In this document: piece by piece, positions 19,914 through 28,274 of the stretch
Position numbering within the stretch: the first letter of the stretch is position 1
Layout: each line of letters starts with the position of its first letter
NCBI GenBank assembly: GCA_001660395.1
Contig: LXWE01000013.1
Span: forward strand, 1 to 64,000
DNA: 64,000 nucleotides
Reading direction: 5' to 3'
Origin: Alteromonadaceae bacterium XY-R5
Lineage (GTDB): Bacteria > Pseudomonadota > Gammaproteobacteria > Enterobacterales > Alteromonadaceae
The notes under the pieces: model-generated
Told to the model about the DNA's origin: nothing
Database searches by the model: none
The model's input: only the letters and a program-made list of their open reading frames with translations
Translations under genes and position numbers: made by a program

Positions 19914-20647
19914 TATTCTGCCTTCTTCTGTTCAATGACCAGTAATCCGGCATACAGCCAAACGCCTATGACAATCAGGAAATAGCCCACGTCATTAAGG
20001 GCAATCACCCCTTTTGAAATAGACTCAAAGTGACTTAGAAAACTAAATGAAGCGATGGTATCGAGCAGAAGCAGAGGTGCCCAGCCTTTGAAGGCATCAA
20101 GAATGATACCGCTGCCACTGACCACAAAAATAAAGCAAAGCACCACGGCCAAAATAAAGGCAACTACCTGATTCTTGGTGAGGGCCGACATGCAAATGCT
20201 CACCGCTAAAAAGCCTCCGGCCATCAGCCAGCTGCCAATATAAGCAGCAAAAATAATACCGTTATCCGGCGCCCCCAAATAATTCACCGTTAACCACAGC
20301 GGAAAAGTCAGTACCAGGCTCAGTCCAAGCACCGCCCAGGCAGCCATAAACTTCGCCAGCATGGTCTGAAAACTCGACACTGGTAAGGTCATCAGCAGCT
20401 CAATGGTGCCACTTTTCCGCTCTTCGGCCCAACTACGCATGGCTATAGCTGGCACCAGAAATAAGTACAGCCAGGGATGGAAGTTAAAGAATGGCAACAA
20501 ATCAGCCTGTCCTCGCTCGTAAAATCCCCCAATAAAAAAGGTAAAGACCGCCGATAGGATCAGGAAAATAGTAATGAATACAAAAGCCACTGGCGTGGCA
20601 AAAAAGCTCGCAAATTCGCGTTTAAATAAAATAGACAGCTTACTCAT
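19913..20647 (-). CDS. ABC-2 type permease, GldF-like
   Basis: A 244-residue integral membrane protein with six predicted helices. It opens with SILFKREFASFFATPVAFVF and contains the family block RSWAEERKSGTIELLMTLPV (residues about 72-91) that couples to the ATPase. It is the permease subunit of the Gld-type transporter and is flanked by the ATPase (five bases) and the GldG-like protein (one-base overlap). Such tight coupling suggests a fixed stoichiometric complex. Substrate unknown. Confidence 0.9.
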   Translation of the reverse strand: MSKLSILFKREFASFFATPVAFVFITIFLILSAVFTFFIGGFYERGQADLLPFFNFHPWLYLFLVPAIAMRSWAEERKSGTIELLMTLPVSSFQTMLAKFMAAWAVLGLSLVLTFPLWLTVNYLGAPDNGIIFAAYIGSWLMAGGFLAVSICMSALTKNQVVAFILAVVLCFIFVVSGSGIILDAFKGWAPLLLLDTIASFSFLSHFESISKGVIALNDVGYFLIVIGVWLYAGLLVIEQKKAE

Positions 20648-20652
20648 CGTCC

Positions 20653-21570
20653 TCAGGCCTCGCTGGTCAGTTCGCGGAACACTTCATCCAGACGTCCGGC
20701 TTCTACAAATAAATTGTCTACTGGCAAACGTCTCTGCTGAATATGCGCAGTCACACCATGTAAAATGTCTTTCCCTTCTTCGGGAAATAACGTGACTTGC
20801 CCAGAAGCCTGATCGACTTCCATCTCTTCGACCCCTGCCACTTCTGCCAGCCCGGAAATATCAGTTGGATAACTAAACTTCAGTGTCACCGCCTGATAGT
20901 AACGGGACTTACGTTGCAATGACTCAGGCGAGCCATCAAACAGCATTTGTCCTGCTGCAATAATCATCACCCGATTACATACAGCGGTAACTTCTTCCAA
21001 AATATGCGTGGAGATAATGACGATTTTATCTTTGGAAAGATTCTGAATTAGCTTACGCACCTGATGTTTCTGATTTGGATCCAGACCGTCTGTGGGCTCA
21101 TCCAAAATCAAAATCTCAGGATCATGAATAATTGCCTGGGCTAGGCCTACCCGGCGTTTAAAGCCTTTAGAAAGCGTTTCGATGGGACGGTCGAGGACAC
21201 TTTGTAATTCAACCTGCCTGACGACATCCGCCACCCGCGCTTTCATTTCAGCGCCTTTGTAGCCCCTGACTTTGGCGATAAACAACAGAAACTGTAACGG
21301 CGTCATGTCTCCGTATGCTGGCGCACCTTCGGGCAAATAACCGATTTTCTCCTGAATTGCCTGAGCACTGTCCTGTAATGCCATATTGGCAATGCGCACT
21401 TCCCCGCCAGATGGCGCTAAAAAGCCCGTCAGCATTTTCATGGTAGTCGACTTCCCGGCGCCATTTGGCCCCAAAAAGCCCACCACATCGCCCGGCTTTA
21501 TATCAAAATTTAAATCCTTTACGGCGGTAAAATCGCCAAATGATTTTCGCAAGCGTTTTACTGAAATCAT
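20653..21570 (-). CDS. ABC transporter ATP-binding protein, GldA-like
   Basis: A 305-residue ATPase. Walker A is GPNGAGKST, the signature is LSKGFKRRVGLAQ, Walker B is ILILDEPTDGLDP, and the H-loop is in IVIISTHILEE. The C-terminal extension (about 85 residues) is typical of ABC-2 exporter ATPases. The frame is open to 21609, but the ATG at 21568-21570 begins MISVKRLRKSFG, the normal family start, with GGGA a few bases before it, so I use that. First gene of the four-gene operon; a promoter is visible at 21616-21643. Confidence 0.92.
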   Translation of the reverse strand: MISVKRLRKSFGDFTAVKDLNFDIKPGDVVGFLGPNGAGKSTTMKMLTGFLAPSGGEVRIANMALQDSAQAIQEKIGYLPEGAPAYGDMTPLQFLLFIAKVRGYKGAEMKARVADVVRQVELQSVLDRPIETLSKGFKRRVGLAQAIIHDPEILILDEPTDGLDPNQKHQVRKLIQNLSKDKIVIISTHILEEVTAVCNRVMIIAAGQMLFDGSPESLQRKSRYYQAVTLKFSYPTDISGLAEVAGVEEMEVDQASGQVTLFPEEGKDILHGVTAHIQQRRLPVDNLFVEAGRLDEVFRELTSEA

Positions 21571-21615
21571 AGGGTTCCCATTGTTCATCCACACAATGAC
21601 ACGTATCACAGGGGA

Positions 21616-21643
21616 TATAATATTGTTTGAAACGATTTCAACA
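21616..21643 (-). promoter_or_regulatory. Promoter of the Gld-type operon overlapping an inverted repeat
   Basis: On the minus strand TTGAAA and TATATC are separated by 16 bases. The -35 box is one arm of a TTGAAA-N3-TTTCAA inverted repeat (21629-21643), which could be an operator. It lies between the orphan terminator and the ATPase start. Confidence 0.55.
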
Positions 21644-21663
21644 AGGAGGGGCTAGCATAACGG

Positions 21664-21698
21664 ATAAAAAAACGGCTTACACTGGGTAAGCCGTAAGA
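21664..21698 (-). terminator. Orphan leftward terminator (possible end of a small RNA)
   Basis: On the minus strand ACGGCTTAC and GTAAGCCGT pair around five bases and run into seven T. No minus-strand coding gene lies upstream; the next gene on that side, trmO, is on the plus strand. See findings. Confidence 0.8.
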
Positions 21699-21790
21699 AG
21701 TCCAGGAAACACATAATCCAAAGTGGGATTTCATGCGCAACAACAAAAAGATACCCTTTCGCTGTTGTTTCACAGGCTAGCCCTCAGCTG
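21665..21790 (-). ncRNA. Candidate small RNA ending at the orphan terminator
   Basis: The stretch between trmO and the terminator has no open reading frame of note and would give a transcript of roughly 100-130 bases. Near its 5' end it has GAGGGCTAGC, whose complement GCTAGCCCCTC lies beyond the terminator at about 21648-21657. A TATTAT hexamer near 21793-21798 could be its -10, but no good -35 is seen, so the 5' end is a guess. Confidence 0.35.
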
Positions 21791-21850
21791 TGATAATATG
21801 ATGACACTTATAGGAATAATTTGTTTCATCAAATCAGAAAAAAATTCACT

Positions 21851-22561
21851 ATGAATCAGCCTCTTGTATTTCACCCCATCGCGCATATTCAAACGCCCTA
21901 TAAAGAGAAGTTCGCCATTCCTCGCCAGCCGCGTCTGGCAGATGCCGCAGAGGGTGAAATCCACTTTTGCGCTGACTATGCCGATCCCAACAGTCTGCGC
22001 GGAATAGAAGGCTTTAGCCATCTGTGGTTACTGTTTCACTTTCATCAAACCGCCGAGCAGGGCTGGTCTGCGCTGGTACGTCCACCGCGCCTGGGTGGCA
22101 ACAGCAAACAAGGCGTATATGCAACCCGCAGTACATTTCGCCCCAACCCCATCGGCATGTCGCTAGTTTCCTTTGGCGGCATTGAACAACGTGGCAACCA
22201 AACCATACTTAAAGTTGGCGGCGTCGATTTGGTCGATGGCACGCCTATTCTGGACATCAAACCTTATTTACCCTGGGCAGAGAGCCTGCCAGGTGCTGAA
22301 GGGGGATTTGCCAGCGAAGAACCTGAGTTGATGCAGGTTGAATTTAGCGCTGCATCCCAGGCGCAGCTGCAAGCCCTTAACAATCCCCCCGCACAACTTG
22401 AATTACTGATCACTCAGGTACTGAGTCAGGACCCTCGCCCTGCCTATCAAAAAGGCAAGCAAAGCGAGAGAGTCTTTGGTGTGCGTCTGTATGATTACAA
22501 TGTCCGCTGGCAGGTACATGGGCAAATCAATCTGGTCGTCGCAATCGAGAAAGTCAGTTAG
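21851..22561 (+). CDS. trmO: tRNA (N6-threonylcarbamoyladenosine(37)-N6)-methyltransferase TrmO
   Basis: A 236-residue protein of the YaeB/TrmO family, which methylates t6A37 of tRNA-Thr(GGU) using S-adenosylmethionine. Diagnostic motifs are HPIAHIQTPYKEKF near the N-terminus, GIEGFSHLWLLFHFH and GVYATRSTFRPNPIGMSLV. The ATG at 21851 matches the family start; an in-frame TTG at 21821 would add ten residues and is less likely. A GATAAT -10 with TG extension lies near 21790. Transcribed toward proS. Confidence 0.93.
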   Translation: MNQPLVFHPIAHIQTPYKEKFAIPRQPRLADAAEGEIHFCADYADPNSLRGIEGFSHLWLLFHFHQTAEQGWSALVRPPRLGGNSKQGVYATRSTFRPNPIGMSLVSFGGIEQRGNQTILKVGGVDLVDGTPILDIKPYLPWAESLPGAEGGFASEEPELMQVEFSAASQAQLQALNNPPAQLELLITQVLSQDPRPAYQKGKQSERVFGVRLYDYNVRWQVHGQINLVVAIEKVS

Positions 22562-22605
22562 CCTGATTTCGCGTTTTTTAGCCATTTAAAAGGTGGTTTT
22601 ACTAC

Positions 22606-22634
22606 TTCGCACATTGGTTTATGGCTGGTAGAAT
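22606..22634 (+). promoter_or_regulatory. proS promoter with GC-rich discriminator
   Basis: TTCGCA and TAGAAT are 17 bases apart, followed by GGCCGCC. About 38 bases upstream of the proS ATG. Confidence 0.55.
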
Positions 22635-22672
22635 GGCCGCCGTTTTAATCATTCTAAGGGTCAATTACACAG

Positions 22673-24385
22673 ATGCGTACCAGCCAATACCTACTCTCTA
22701 CGCAAAAGGAAACCCCGGCAGATGCAGAAGTCATCAGCCATCAGCTAATGTTGCGTGCGGGCATGATCCGCAAACTGGCGTCAGGTTTGTACACCTGGTT
22801 GCCGACAGGATTACGGGTATTGAACAAAGTCGCGGATATTGTGCGCGACGAAATGAACAAAGCCGGTGCCATCGAAGTGTTAATGCCAGTGGTTCAGCCT
22901 GCTGATTTATGGGAAGAATCAGGACGCTGGGAACAGTATGGCCCAGAGCTGTTACGGATCAAAGATCGTCACCAACGTGACTTCGTTTTAGGTCCAACCC
23001 ACGAAGAAGTCATCACCAGCCTGGTCAAAAATGAAGTCAGCAGCTACAAACAACTGCCTCTGAACCTGTACCAGGTACAAACCAAATTCCGTGACGAAGT
23101 CCGTCCGCGTTTTGGCGTAATGCGTGGCCGCGAATTCACCATGAAAGATGCTTATTCTTTCCACCTGACTCAGGACTGTCTGGAAAAAACGTATCAGGAC
23201 ATGTATCAGGCTTACTGCAATGTATTTACCCGCATTGGTTTGGAATTCCGCCCGGTATTGGCTGACACAGGCTCTATCGGTGGCAGCATGTCTCACGAAT
23301 TCCATGTATTGGCCGCATCAGGCGAAGATGATATCGCTTTTAGCGATAGCTCAGATTTCGCTGCCAACATCGAAATGGCAGAAGCAATTGCCCCAGTCGG
23401 CGAACGCCCGGCGCCAGCGGCTGAATTAGCGACCGTTGATACCCCGGATGTTGCCACCATCGAGCAGGTGTGTGCCTTCTTTAGCACCACTGCCGACAAA
23501 GTGGCTAAAACGCTGTTAGTACTGACAGAAGCGGATGAAGCCGGGGTACAGAGTGTTGCCGCTTTGATTGTTCGTGGTGATCACGAATTAAATGATATCA
23601 AAGCAGAAAAATTACCGGGTATCGCTGCGCCTCTTACCTTCGCGTCAGACGAACAGGTGAAGGCTGCTGGCAGTGTGGTTGGTTCTGCAGGTCCGGTTGG
23701 TCTTAACCTGCCTGTATTTGTAGATCGCAGTGCGGCACATTTGGCAGATTTTATCTGCGGTGCCAACGAAGCAGGCAAACATCTAACCGGCGCTAACTGG
23801 GATCGTGATATCAACACTTACACTGTAGTGGATATCCGCAACGTCCAGGCAGGTGACCCGTCACCATGTGGCAACGGCACTCTGGAAATTAAACGCGGTA
23901 TTGAAGTTGGACATATCTTCCAGTTAGGTGACAAGTACTCTAAAGCCATGAACTGCGGCGTGCTTGATGAAAGTGGTAAACACCAAATCCTGACAATGGG
24001 TTGTTACGGCATTGGTGTTTCCCGTATTGTTGCTGCGGCCATTGAGCAAAACCATGATCAGTACGGCATCATCTGGCCAGACGCCATCGCACCGTTCAAA
24101 GTGGCCCTTATTCCAATGAATATGCATAAATCTCATCGTATTCAGGAAGTTGCTCAACGTCTGTATGACGAATGTAGAGCAGCGGGAATCGATGTATTGT
24201 TTGATGATCGTAAAGAACGTCCAGGCGTAATGTTTAATGACATGGAACTGATCGGCGTACCTCACACCATTGTTATTGGTGAGCGTAATCTGGACGAACA
24301 GAAAGTCGAGTACAAAAACCGTCGTACTGGCGAAAAGCAAATGTTAAGCATCGATGAAGTCGTCGCGACCCTTGCTCAACTGTAA
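22673..24385 (+). CDS. proS: Prolyl-tRNA synthetase (bacterial type)
   Basis: A 570-residue class II aminoacyl-tRNA synthetase. Motif 1 is around [19 protein letters not shown], motif 2 in [26 protein letters not shown], and motif 3 in [15 protein letters not shown]. The insertion between motifs 2 and 3 (residues about 220-400) is the YbaK-like editing domain that removes mischarged alanine. The C-terminal anticodon-binding domain is present. Length is standard. A terminator follows. The tRNA-Pro substrate genes are present in triplicate elsewhere in the window. Confidence 0.98.
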   Translation: MRTSQYLLSTQKETPADAEVISHQLMLRAGMIRKLASGLYTWLPTGLRVLNKVADIVRDEMNKAGAIEVLMPVVQPADLWEESGRWEQYGPELLRIKDRHQRDFVLGPTHEEVITSLVKNEVSSYKQLPLNLYQVQTKFRDEVRPRFGVMRGREFTMKDAYSFHLTQDCLEKTYQDMYQAYCNVFTRIGLEFRPVLADTGSIGGSMSHEFHVLAASGEDDIAFSDSSDFAANIEMAEAIAPVGERPAPAAELATVDTPDVATIEQVCAFFSTTADKVAKTLLVLTEADEAGVQSVAALIVRGDHELNDIKAEKLPGIAAPLTFASDEQVKAAGSVVGSAGPVGLNLPVFVDRSAAHLADFICGANEAGKHLTGANWDRDINTYTVVDIRNVQAGDPSPCGNGTLEIKRGIEVGHIFQLGDKYSKAMNCGVLDESGKHQILTMGCYGIGVSRIVAAAIEQNHDQYGIIWPDAIAPFKVALIPMNMHKSHRIQEVAQRLYDECRAAGIDVLFDDRKERPGVMFNDMELIGVPHTIVIGERNLDEQKVEYKNRRTGEKQMLSIDEVVATLAQL

Positions 24386-24697
24386 ATAGAGCTACCAACT
24401 TAGCAAAAGCCGGCAAAATGCCGGCTTTTTTATTTCGACTTTACTTTACGTATAAATAATTAACCAACAAAAGGCCTGTATCAGTCACTGCCCACTTTAT
24501 CTACCACAGCCAAAACATCTTCTTTTTATTAGACTTTTTCGTTACTTCCAGCATACCTGAGGATATTCTTTAATCTTATTTGCCTGTGGGCAAAGTGCTA
24601 AGCTAAGTTTGTAAGTAAATAAGAAGATAAGTTGTTTAAGGTCAATCCGACTCTGCAGCTGTCTTTCGCAATCGCAGCAAGGAACAGAGATAATTCT
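24386..24697. other. Intergenic region between proS and the MBL-fold gene
   Basis: These 312 bases contain the proS terminator and an AT-rich stretch. A small hairpin TTTGCC...GGCAAA sits near 24579-24596. An in-frame TTG extension of the next gene begins at 24632 but is not likely to be coding. Confidence 0.5.
24405..24432 (+). terminator. proS terminator
   Basis: AAAAGCCGGC and GCCGGCTTTTTT arms around AAAAT, 20 bases after the stop codon. Confidence 0.9.
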
Positions 24698-25537
24698 ATG
24701 CAACTGACCTTTTATGGGGTGCGGGGCTCCATTCCGACACCTGGCAAAGAATTTGTCAGGTATGGCGGGAACACCGCATGCGTGCATGTGGTATTAGACG
24801 ACGGCACCGACATCATACTCGACGCAGGAACAGGGATCCGTAACCTGAGTCGCGAATTCATGGCAAAGAAGGACGATATTCATATTCTTCTGAGTCACAA
24901 CCACTGGGACCATATTCAGGGTTTCCCGTTTTTTGCCCCCATTTATCAGCCTGAGCGTAATATCTTCATTACCCCAGGCCTGACACGTCCACATCAGCCC
25001 AATGCGGTGATCGAACAAATGACCGGCAGCCTGTTTCCAGTCCATTACGACAAGCTGACATCGAATATTCAGATTCAACCGAAAGGTCCTGACATCCAGA
25101 AGTGGCAAATTGGCAGCGCCGTGATCAGTCGCCATCCGATGAATCACCCAGGTGGTGGTAGCTCCTATCTGATTGAGGCTGATGGTAAAAAACTCGCCTA
25201 TATTACTGACAACGAACTCTACCCACCTTATAAAAAAGAAAGCGATTTTCTCGATTGGGTTGAGTTTGCTCAGGAAGCCGACCTGATCATCCATGATGCC
25301 CAGTATATGCTCTCGGACATGCCGGCTAAATCAGGCTGGGGGCATTCTGTCGCAGAAGAAGCGGTAAAACTGGCAATGGCAAGCCGAGCCAAACGTCTTG
25401 CATTATATAGCCATGATCCAATGCGCACCGATGACGACATAGATGCCATCGAAATTCATTGCCGTGAATATATCGAAATCGTGCATTCTGATTTAGTCCT
25501 ATTTGCGTCCAGGGAGGGGCAAACCCTTACCCTGTAA
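24698..25537 (+). CDS. Metallo-beta-lactamase-fold hydrolase
   Basis: A 279-residue MBL-fold enzyme. The metal ligands are in HNHWDH (LLSHNHWDHIQGFPFF, residues about 65-80), HPMNHPGG, the aspartate in IIHDAQYM and the histidine in ALYSHDPMRTD. The start MQLTFYGVRGSIPTPG and the GGNTACV block resemble cyclic-nucleotide or cyclic-phosphate phosphodiesterase-type members. The substrate is not determined. A longer in-frame TTG start at 24632 is possible but lacks family support. A patatin gene starts 23 bases later on the same strand, probably in one transcript. Confidence 0.85.
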   Translation: MQLTFYGVRGSIPTPGKEFVRYGGNTACVHVVLDDGTDIILDAGTGIRNLSREFMAKKDDIHILLSHNHWDHIQGFPFFAPIYQPERNIFITPGLTRPHQPNAVIEQMTGSLFPVHYDKLTSNIQIQPKGPDIQKWQIGSAVISRHPMNHPGGGSSYLIEADGKKLAYITDNELYPPYKKESDFLDWVEFAQEADLIIHDAQYMLSDMPAKSGWGHSVAEEAVKLAMASRAKRLALYSHDPMRTDDDIDAIEIHCREYIEIVHSDLVLFASREGQTLTL

Positions 25538-25560
25538 ATAAAGAGGCTGTGAACAAGGAT

Positions 25561-26694
25561 ATGATGCCAGACAGACATAGTTTTGCCTTGTTACTTTCTG
25601 GTGGCGGTGCACGTGCCGCCTATCAGGTTGGCGTACTCAAGGCAATTGCGACCCTATTACCGCGCAATCATGCCCTTCCCTTTCCAATCCTGTGTGGTAA
25701 CTCTGCAGGGGCCATTAACGTCACGGCATTGGCCTGCTATGCATCTTGTTATCATCTTGGTGTTCGGCGTCTTGAATGGGTATGGAAAAACTTTCATTCA
25801 AACCAGATTTATCTGAGTAGTATCAGTGGCGTATTCGGATACCTGCTCAAGGGCTACCTGCATCGACTTATTGCGGATTATCCGGGCAAACCCGCCAGCA
25901 GCTTACTAGACAATCAGCCACTGAGAGCGCTGATCAACAAAACTATGGATTTCCATCGTATTGATCGCAATCTTATGCGGGGCTATTTGCGCGCTTTGTG
26001 CATTACGGCTTCCAGCTATACCCACCACGAGTCCATCAGCTATTTCCAGGGACAGCCGGATCTAAAACCCTGGCAGCGCCATCAGCGCAGTGGCCGGGCT
26101 TGCGTACTGGATACCGATTATTTGATGGCGTCGTCCGCTATCCCTTTGATTTTTCCACCCGTCAGAATCAACGGAGAGTATTTAGGTGACGGCTCGGTCC
26201 ATCAATTATCTCCCCTCAGTCCACCAATACACCTGGGAGCAGATAAAATTCTGGTCATTGGCGTTGAACAGCCAGAAATGAAGAAATCGTTAAGTAACAG
26301 TAAGATATTTCCGAGTAATTTGGCCATTGCCGGTCATCTGCTAGACACAATTTTTGCCGATTCGCTGCATACTGATATTGAACGGATGCAAAGGGTCAAT
26401 CAGACTCTGAGCATTTTCACCCCCAAACAACGCAATGCCACACACTTAAAACCCATCGATTGCCTGATGGTGAATCCCAGCAAAAATTTTGATGAGGTGG
26501 CCAACCGCTATTTCCACCACATGCCTGCCGGTATCAAAGCACTGCTGCGATTACTGGGATTACGCAACAGTAACGATGCGGGCTTTCTTAGCTACCTTTT
26601 GTTCGAGAAAGGCTTCTGTCAGGAGTTGATCCAGCTGGGCTGGCAGGATGGCATGGCTAAACGCGACGAAATCAAAACCTTCCTGCAACTTTAA
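25561..26694 (+). CDS. Patatin-like phospholipase
   Basis: A 377-residue serine lipid hydrolase of the patatin family. The oxyanion loop is SGGGARAAYQVGVLKAI near residue 13, the nucleophile elbow is GNSAGAINV (GxSxG), and the dyad aspartate is in YLGDGSVHQLSP, where DGS replaces the commoner DGG. Family members hydrolyse phospholipids or lysophospholipids at the membrane. No signal peptide is visible. Start is ambiguous between GTG 25549, ATG 25561 and ATG 25564; AAGGA lies just before the ATG pair. Probably cotranscribed with the MBL-fold hydrolase. Confidence 0.85.
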   Translation: MMPDRHSFALLLSGGGARAAYQVGVLKAIATLLPRNHALPFPILCGNSAGAINVTALACYASCYHLGVRRLEWVWKNFHSNQIYLSSISGVFGYLLKGYLHRLIADYPGKPASSLLDNQPLRALINKTMDFHRIDRNLMRGYLRALCITASSYTHHESISYFQGQPDLKPWQRHQRSGRACVLDTDYLMASSAIPLIFPPVRINGEYLGDGSVHQLSPLSPPIHLGADKILVIGVEQPEMKKSLSNSKIFPSNLAIAGHLLDTIFADSLHTDIERMQRVNQTLSIFTPKQRNATHLKPIDCLMVNPSKNFDEVANRYFHHMPAGIKALLRLLGLRNSNDAGFLSYLLFEKGFCQELIQLGWQDGMAKRDEIKTFLQL

Positions 26695-26700
26695 GCAAAG

Positions 26701-26730
26701 TTGACTCTGAGATAAACGTAACAATATAAT
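26701..26730 (+). promoter_or_regulatory. Promoter of the marR-emrA-emrB operon
   Basis: TTGACT at 26701-26706 and a perfect TATAAT at 26725-26730 are separated by 18 bases, 33 bases before the regulator's ATG. Confidence 0.75.
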
Positions 26731-26746
26731 AAGCAAAACTTATTAT
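26726..26746. promoter_or_regulatory. Likely MarR-family operator
   Basis: A perfect inverted repeat, ATAATAAG-N5-CTTATTAT, overlaps the -10 box and the transcription start. This is where an autorepressing MarR protein would bind. Confidence 0.7.
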
Positions 26747-26763
26747 CTCTTTACCTTATAAAA

Positions 26764-27192
26764 ATGAAAAAAAGCAATGATAGCTTTGGCTTTTTAGTCA
26801 ATGACATCGCTCGGTTAATGAAGCAAAGCTTCTATGCCAACCTTGAACACGGCAATCTGACACTGGCGCAATCACGGGCGCTGATTTTCATATCTCGTAA
26901 TGAAGGCGTCAGACAAGTCGATATCGCTGACATGATGGAAATTAAGCCCATAACACTCGCACGTCTTATTGATCAACTCAGTGATGTGGGTTTAGTAGAA
27001 CGACGTCAGGATCCGAATGATCGCCGTGCCTATCGCTTGTTTTTAACCAATGAAGCTGCTCCTCATTTGGAAAAAATTGCTGAATATGGTGAGAGTTTAC
27101 GGGTAAGTGCTCTGGCAGGCCTGTCGCCGGAGGAAGAGGCTCAGCTTATGGCTGCCCTATTCAAAGTTCGTTTAAACCTGATCAATAACTAA
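26764..27192 (+). CDS. MarR family transcriptional regulator of the efflux operon
   Basis: A 142-residue winged-helix dimeric repressor. The recognition helix region is VRQVDIADMMEIKPITLARLIDQLSDVGLVERRQDPNDRRAY (residues about 45-85), with the DPNDRRA wing typical of the family. The first gene of an operon with emrA and emrB, 26 bases before emrA. The inverted repeat over the promoter suggests that it represses its own operon and is released by a small, probably phenolic or lipophilic, ligand; the ligand is unknown. No clear Shine-Dalgarno precedes the ATG. Confidence 0.92.
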   Translation: MKKSNDSFGFLVNDIARLMKQSFYANLEHGNLTLAQSRALIFISRNEGVRQVDIADMMEIKPITLARLIDQLSDVGLVERRQDPNDRRAYRLFLTNEAAPHLEKIAEYGESLRVSALAGLSPEEEAQLMAALFKVRLNLINN

Positions 27193-27218
27193 TTTTCTTT
27201 TATCGCGGAAGTTGTCTT

Positions 27219-28262
27219 ATGTCGCAAATACAAGCTCAGCCCAAACGCAGCAAACGTTTTGTACTGATGGTCGTCATTCCCGTCATTGCTGCGGTAGCAG
27301 GAACCTATTTCTATTTAAAAGGTGGCCGTTTCGTTGAAACCGAAAACGCCTATGTCAAAGCCGATAAAGTACAGGTAAGCGTGGAGGTGACCGGTCAGGT
27401 GCAACAGGTATTCGTACACGAAAACGATACTGTTGCCGCCGGTCAACTTCTTTTCACCCTGGACCCTGCCCCGTACAAACTGGCAGTCACCAAAGCCGAA
27501 GCCAATCTGGCACAGGTGCGCACAGATTTAAACGAGTTGAAGCAAACCTATCTGAAAACCGAAGGTATGCTCAAACTGGCCTCGACACATCTGGGCTTCG
27601 CAGCCAAAGAAGTGAAACGCCAGTTAGATTTACTCAACGATCACTATACCTCAGGTTCAGACTTTGACGACGCCAATCAGAGTGAGCAGCTTGCACAAGT
27701 AGGCGTGGCTATCGAAACAGCCGAATTAAAACGTATCGAAGCGTCACTTGGCGGCTCTGTCGATACTCCCATTGAAGAACATCCAAATTATAAAGCGGCC
27801 CTGGCGGTGCTTGAACAGGCGAAGCTGGATTTAGCCCGTACCGAAATTCATGCCTCGTTATCCGGTCAGGTCAGCGCACCGCCTAAACCAGGCCAGTTTT
27901 TAAGCCCGGGGAAAGCTGCGATGACGTTGGTTGCCAACGCTGAATTATGGATTGAAGCTAATTACACTGAGAAAGAACTGACATATGTGCGCCCGGGTCA
28001 GTCAGTCGACATCAAAGTGGATATTTATCCGGATGAGACCTGGCACGGTGTAGTTGAAAGCCTGTCACCGGCAACCAGCTCAGAGTTCTCTTTGCTGCCG
28101 GCACAAAACACCACAGGTAACTGGGTGAAAGTAGCGCAGCGAGTACCCGTGCGTATTCGTCTGGAACAGGATCGCAACCTGCCGCCTTTACGTACCGGCT
28201 TGAGCGCCATCCCGGAAATTGACACCAAACATCAACGCGAATTGTTTGGCATTACCCTGTAA
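27219..28262 (+). CDS. emrA: EmrA-like membrane fusion protein (HlyD family)
   Basis: A 347-residue periplasmic adaptor. One N-terminal transmembrane helix (residues about 14-31) is followed by a lipoyl half-motif (VEVTGQVQQVFVHENDTVAAGQ), an alpha-helical hairpin, the second lipoyl half and a beta-barrel (LWIEANYTEKELTYVRPGQSVDIKVD). It links the EmrB pump to an outer-membrane TolC-type channel, which is not encoded here. It precedes emrB by 12 bases. Confidence 0.92.
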   Translation: MSQIQAQPKRSKRFVLMVVIPVIAAVAGTYFYLKGGRFVETENAYVKADKVQVSVEVTGQVQQVFVHENDTVAAGQLLFTLDPAPYKLAVTKAEANLAQVRTDLNELKQTYLKTEGMLKLASTHLGFAAKEVKRQLDLLNDHYTSGSDFDDANQSEQLAQVGVAIETAELKRIEASLGGSVDTPIEEHPNYKAALAVLEQAKLDLARTEIHASLSGQVSAPPKPGQFLSPGKAAMTLVANAELWIEANYTEKELTYVRPGQSVDIKVDIYPDETWHGVVESLSPATSSEFSLLPAQNTTGNWVKVAQRVPVRIRLEQDRNLPPLRTGLSAIPEIDTKHQRELFGITL

Positions 28263-28274
28263 CGGTCTGCCACG

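Noticed and set aside
21570-21609. Extended N-terminus of the GldA-like ATPase from 21609
   Set aside because: It adds 13 residues without family support and overlaps the likely promoter leader; the ATG at 21570 fits better.
25549-26694. Window-wide search for defence, secretion or biosynthetic clusters
   Set aside because: The patatin and MBL-fold pair was considered as a possible effector system, but no nucleotide cyclase, TIR, reverse transcriptase or restriction gene lies nearby.
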